Below are positions 60,114-64,000 of a DNA stretch of 64,000 nt, piece by piece. The stretch comes from Psoroptes ovis (Eukaryota; Arthropoda; Arachnida; Sarcoptiformes; Psoroptidae), in the NCBI GenBank assembly GCA_002943765.1, contig PQWQ01000040.1, positions 206,918 to 270,917 of the forward strand. Direction: 5' to 3'. The position numbers and the translations under genes are program-made. The notes under the pieces are model-generated. The model was not told the origin of the DNA. It did no database searches and saw only the letters and a list, made by a program, of their open reading frames with translations. Positions within the stretch are counted from its first letter, which is position 1; each line of letters begins with the position of its first letter.

Positions 60114-62178
60114 ATGATTTCGAATCAAAAATATCAATCAGCTATGAATTGTCTCAGACAATTTATAAATTTCATTCCAAATCTATCATTAATCATATTA
60201 CCAGCGGTGTTTATACCATTATTATTGTCTTCAGCGACTGAAAATATTGATAATGGTATCGATAATAACAGTGAGAAGAAATGTCTATATCTAATTATAA
60301 TAATGTCATTATTATGGTCATTAAATCCGATACCATTACCGATAATATCATTGCTACCGATTGTATTGTTACCATTATTCGGCTTATTAAGTACTGATCA
60401 AGCATGTAATGCATATTTACGTGCAAATAATATGCTATTTTTAGGTTGTTTAGTCATTGCACTTGCATTGGAAAAATCAAATTTTCATCAACGTATAGCC
60501 CTAAAAGTATTGTTATTATTTGAACAAATAATAATCAAATTAAAATGGATGTTGGCCGGTTTTATGTTTACGACAATGTTTTTTTCAATGTGGATCGTAT
60601 CGACGGCTACAGTCGCCATGATGTTACCGATTATTGATGAGATATTTTCGAATATTTTCGAAGAAAATAACAATAATAATGATGATAATGCAAATGGTAC
60701 AAATAATGGTATAAATAATGGAGCTGAAGCCAAACAAAGACCAATCAAAGACCGTGATAATAATGAAGTATCAATCATAAATCTGAATTCGAATTCGAAT
60801 GAAATTGAATCGAATTCGAACCAAGAATCCGAGATGAACAAAGATAAAATAACCAAATTGTTTTATCTATGTATTGCTTATGCAGCAACTATTGGTGGTG
60901 TCAGCACCCTTACATCGAGTGGCCCAAATCTTATTATGAAAGATATTCTTGAAAAGTAAGTCAATTTGAATGGATTTTTAATGATTGAATATTAATGATT
61001 TTATCACCAGTCAATACAATAATCAAGATCCAGTCGATTACGCCAGCTATCTGCTTTATTCAACACCAATCAATGTGTTGATTTGTTTGATTGTTTGGTT
61101 CGTTTTGTCGACAATTTACATTCGGTAAGTTTAATTTGAAATATTTGAAAATCTGAAGGTTAATCTGTTCATTGGTTTGCATTCCATAGGGACTTGAAAA
61201 TTGATAAAAAACGACAGCAATTCCTGCGGCAACATATACAACAGAAATATGATAAACTAGGTCCAATAACGTAAGTCCTTAGTTGTAATTTCGAATGTTT
61301 TAATTGACCAAAACTACTTGATTAATTTCAAAAATTTCAGTTTCCATGAATGGGCCGTCATAGCTGTATTCATATTAATGATTCTCCTATACACATTTTA
61401 TAAACCACCAAAAATTGATGGTTGGTCTCGATTGTTTCCCGAAAAACAACAACCAAAATTAGCATCAGCTGCAATATTATGTGTTATTCTATTGTTTTTG
61501 ATTCCATCCAAATTAAATAGCTGGAATATTGATTTACATAAAAATTCACTGCTTGATTGGTATACGATGAAAACCAAGTTGGAATGGGGTGTAATCATAA
61601 TTCGTGGTGGTGGTTTTGCCGTTGCCGATGCTGTTGAGGTATGTTTCTTTGGTTGTTTATGTGGAAATGTTCTAATTAATGCTCTTATAGTCATCAGGTC
61701 TATCAAATTTAGTCGGCATCCACCTGTCACAATTATCGGAAATTCTGTCAAAACCACTGCTCATCATATTCATAGTAATCGTTGCCAATATGACTATTGA
61801 AGTGATGCGTACATCAGCAACAGCAAGCATTATGATACCGATCGCCATAAGGCTATCGGAAAATTTACAAATAAATCCATTGAAATTAATTCTACCACTT
61901 ACAGCATCTTGTGCATATGCATTCATTTCGCCCATAGGTACAACATCGAATACATTGATATTTTATCATGTTCAAAATATGTCAATTAAAGATATGGTAA
62001 TTTGTTTGATTGATTTGTCTTTGATATTTCATCAACAATTCTATCCATTCTGCAGATAATACCTGGTCTAATAGCGAAAACTATATCGATAACTATGCTT
62101 CTGTTGAATACATGGCTATTTGGTAATTTTTATTTCAATTTAGATGATCCGAAACCTGAATGGTTATTGACGAATTGA
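60114..62178 (+). CDS. SLC13-family (Na+/carboxylate, DASS) transporter with altered SNT motifs
   Basis: Seven exons: 60114-60955, 61011-61124, 61190-61270, 61341-61638, 61691-61996, 62056-62178 is the sixth and last (six coding exons in total); 587 residues, frame closes. Many membrane helices. SLC13 landmarks: LWSLNPIPLPIISLLPIVLLP, MWIVSTATVAMMLPI, IGGVSTLTSSGPNLIMK, GGGFAVADAVE joined to SSGLSNLVG, and a C-terminal half with ISPIGTTSNTLIFYH. The family moves citrate, succinate or sulfate with sodium (Indy in flies). The two SNT motifs that form the sodium and substrate sites are changed: the first reads VST where others have SNT, the second (EVMRTSATAS) reads RTS. A hydrophilic Asn/Glu-rich loop of about 100 residues interrupts the first half. 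The true start is the ATG at 60114. Transport specificity cannot be inferred. Confidence 0.88.
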
Positions 62179-62735
62179 TCATCCAAATCTGTGATTCATT
62201 GATTATTCATCAATCCATCAAAATTCAATCCACTAATTTATTGCGCAAATATCTTCAAGTAAATGAAACATTCTATATAATTGATATATAAAGCTTTTCA
62301 TAATGTGAAATGTCTAGAATCCATGTGTCGTTATCATCAATAATGCCTTCTCCAATCCTTTCGACGTAACTCGATCGTCTTTTTCATGGTTAAAATCTCG
62401 AGTAAAAATATTAATTTCGGTTAAAATAGCCGTATGATTATCATAACATTTCTGATAATTTTACAATTATCAAATTATTATTATCCAAATATCCTTGAAA
62501 ATATTTATGATAATAAATAAATGAATGTTTTATTGATTTAATCTGTTTTTCAATATGTGTCTGTTCAATTATATTATATTGATATATCAGTGCAAATATG
62601 TTTTTCAATGAATTATTTATTTGATCATTGATAAGCATCAATAATCACTTTGTATTGGAAAATACATGTCATCTTGTTGCTTAGCGAAAATTAAATTCAA
62701 AAATATCATTTATACTCGATTGTGCAACAACAACA
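62179..62735. other. Intergenic gap between SLC13 and the P450
   Basis: 557 bp, AT-rich, no feature recognised. It should hold the SLC13 3' UTR and the former P450 promoter. Confidence 0.5.
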
Positions 62736-64000
62736 ATGATTATTTCAATCCTGCTAATACAATGGATATTCATGTCGATAGTGATTTATAATTTCATAAA
62801 ATTATTTAAATGGTTAAATCATAAATCTCGACGTACTGAACAATTTGATCGCCAACATATTCCATATTTGAAATCATCATTCCTATATGGAAATTTACCA
62901 GAATTTTATGCAAATCAACATCAAATTTTGATTAAATGGTGTAAACAATACGCAAATGAACCATATTTTGGATTTTTCATGCTGATTTACCCGTTCTGGT
63001 TGTTAAAGATCCACGATTAGTCAAAGAAATTCTCATAAAAAATGGTTCGAAATTTCCGAATCGTCTTAAAAGTTCAATCGAAATGGAACCATTTAAATCA
63101 TCGATACTTAATGAAGAAGGTATTTGCATAAGGTTATGGGTGTATAATCAATTTAAATTAATTCAATTTTTTCAAAAATAGATAAAATATGGCGACACAC
63201 CCGGCGTACGCTGACACCACCGTTCACTGCACATCGAATAACAATGGAAACCACGAAACAACCATCAATATGTCTGTCAAACGTCTGCTACAATCGATTG
63301 ATCGTAAACTGACATCATCCGATGATAATCAATCGTCCGATGACCCACAATATTTAAATATAACCGAACATATGAATGGTGTTACATTGGATGTAATATG
63401 TCGTTTGGCATTCAATATGAATGATAATGATGTTCAAGAACCACGATCTGAACTTCGAACAATGGTTAGTCAATTTATGAATCTTACATCGGATCGTACG
63501 CTACAATATATTGAATATTTTCCAATTTTGGCCAAAATATTATACATATTATTTTTCGTATTCGGTAATGGTAAACTAATGCAAATGATCGAAAAGAAAA
63601 TACATGAAGAAATATTGAAATATTATCAAAATAAATTATCGAATCATTTGAATAATTCGAATCAAAATAGCCCCGATCGTAAAATAAACATTTTAGATTA
63701 TATGATTGAACAAAAAGAAATGGGAAATTTGAATGAAAATCAGCTGATTGGTAATTCAATTGTCATCCTATTGGCCGGTTATGAAACAACATCAACCAGT
63801 TTGACATTCACCTTGTATTGTTTGGCGAAATTCAAAGATTGGCAACGGAAATTACGTGAAGAACTGAATCGAAACTTTCAATTTGACCAAGATGAAGCTG
63901 ATTATTGTCAATTCGATTCGAATCGCCTCGAACTATTGGATCGTATTTTGGTATGAAACCTGCGGCTATATCCACCGGTCGTATCATTCATAACACGACG
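62736..64000 (+). pseudogene. Cytochrome P450, clan 3 type, disrupted and cut by the window end
   Basis: It starts with a membrane anchor (MIISILLIQWIFMSIVIYNF). P450 landmarks follow: YGNLPEFYANQHQIL, VKDPRLVKEIL, the helix C motif WRHTRRTLTPPF just after an intron (63120-63181, GT..AG kept), the helix I oxygen motif AGYETTS (about 63777-63797) and LRLYPPVVSF at the end. Three lesions are visible. A base is missing near 62991-62995, so the frame runs to a stop at 63018-63020. A second shift lies near 63247-63255. A TGA at 63954-63956 sits exactly where helix K should have the invariant Glu of ExxR (it reads V-stop-N-L-R). Splice sites remain intact, so decay may be recent. Base-calling errors are the alternative, although every other gene here reads cleanly. 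The heme-binding part lies outside the window. Confidence 0.8.

Noticed and set aside
1..64000. tRNA, rRNA and CRISPR-like arrays
   Set aside because: No T-loop-like GGTTCRANYCC with a matching acceptor stem, no rRNA-like block and no regularly spaced direct repeat was found by eye; the spaced repeats present are inverted-repeat transposon remnants.

Overview
The window looks like nuclear DNA of a small-genome chelicerate, most likely an astigmatid mite (dust, scab or mange mite type). The reasons are: very AT-rich sequence; short introns (mostly 60-130 bp, GT..AG); coding regions full of Asn, Asp, His and Ser runs; a three-domain cuticle/peritrophin protein; a divergent Argonaute; a clan-3 P450; and nose-resistant-to-fluoxetine-type and SLC13-type membrane proteins. 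The genus cannot be fixed without a database search. All exon models below were built by hand from splice sites, and each reading frame was checked for closure across all exons.

Layout. 1-2615: non-coding, probably intron or 5' flank of the next gene. 2616-28705 (+): one large immunoglobulin-superfamily adhesion gene of the nephrin/Sns/Hibris type (about nine Ig domains, one FN3 domain, one transmembrane segment), 15 exons, with the 5' end missing. Its 10.2 kb intron (9670-19830) contains a complete Argonaute gene on the opposite strand (16209-19417). 29473-34219 (-): secreted protein with three chitin-binding (CBM14) domains, convergent with the adhesion gene. 38976-39709 (+) DMAC2L/ATP synthase subunit s-like, tail-to-tail with 39751-39972 (-) TMEM258. 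41078-46013 (+) FERM-PDZ-tyrosine phosphatase (PTPN3/4, fly Ptpmeg). 47218-48624 (+) intronless transmembrane C-type lectin. 48931-52372 (-) NRF/acyltransferase-3 protein. 56441-57518 a dead mariner with perfect inverted repeats. 60114-62178 (+) SLC13-like transporter whose two SNT motifs are both altered. 62736-64000 (+) a cytochrome P450 that carries two frameshifts and an in-frame stop, cut by the window end.

The outstanding non-genic feature is a dense swarm of 33 short (about 80 bp) foldback elements with TTAGGTTGTCC ends next to TA. Twenty lie in introns of the adhesion gene, the same gene that hosts the Argonaute. They fall into three main subfamilies. One subfamily has an asymmetric core, and 16 of its 17 copies point the same way along the chromosome whatever the direction of nearby genes. 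Their ends match the mariner ITR in register (15 of 18 positions), so they look like mariner-type MITEs. An older, unrelated dispersed repeat occurs three times in the first 3.4 kb. No rRNA, tRNA, CRISPR array or prokaryotic feature was seen.
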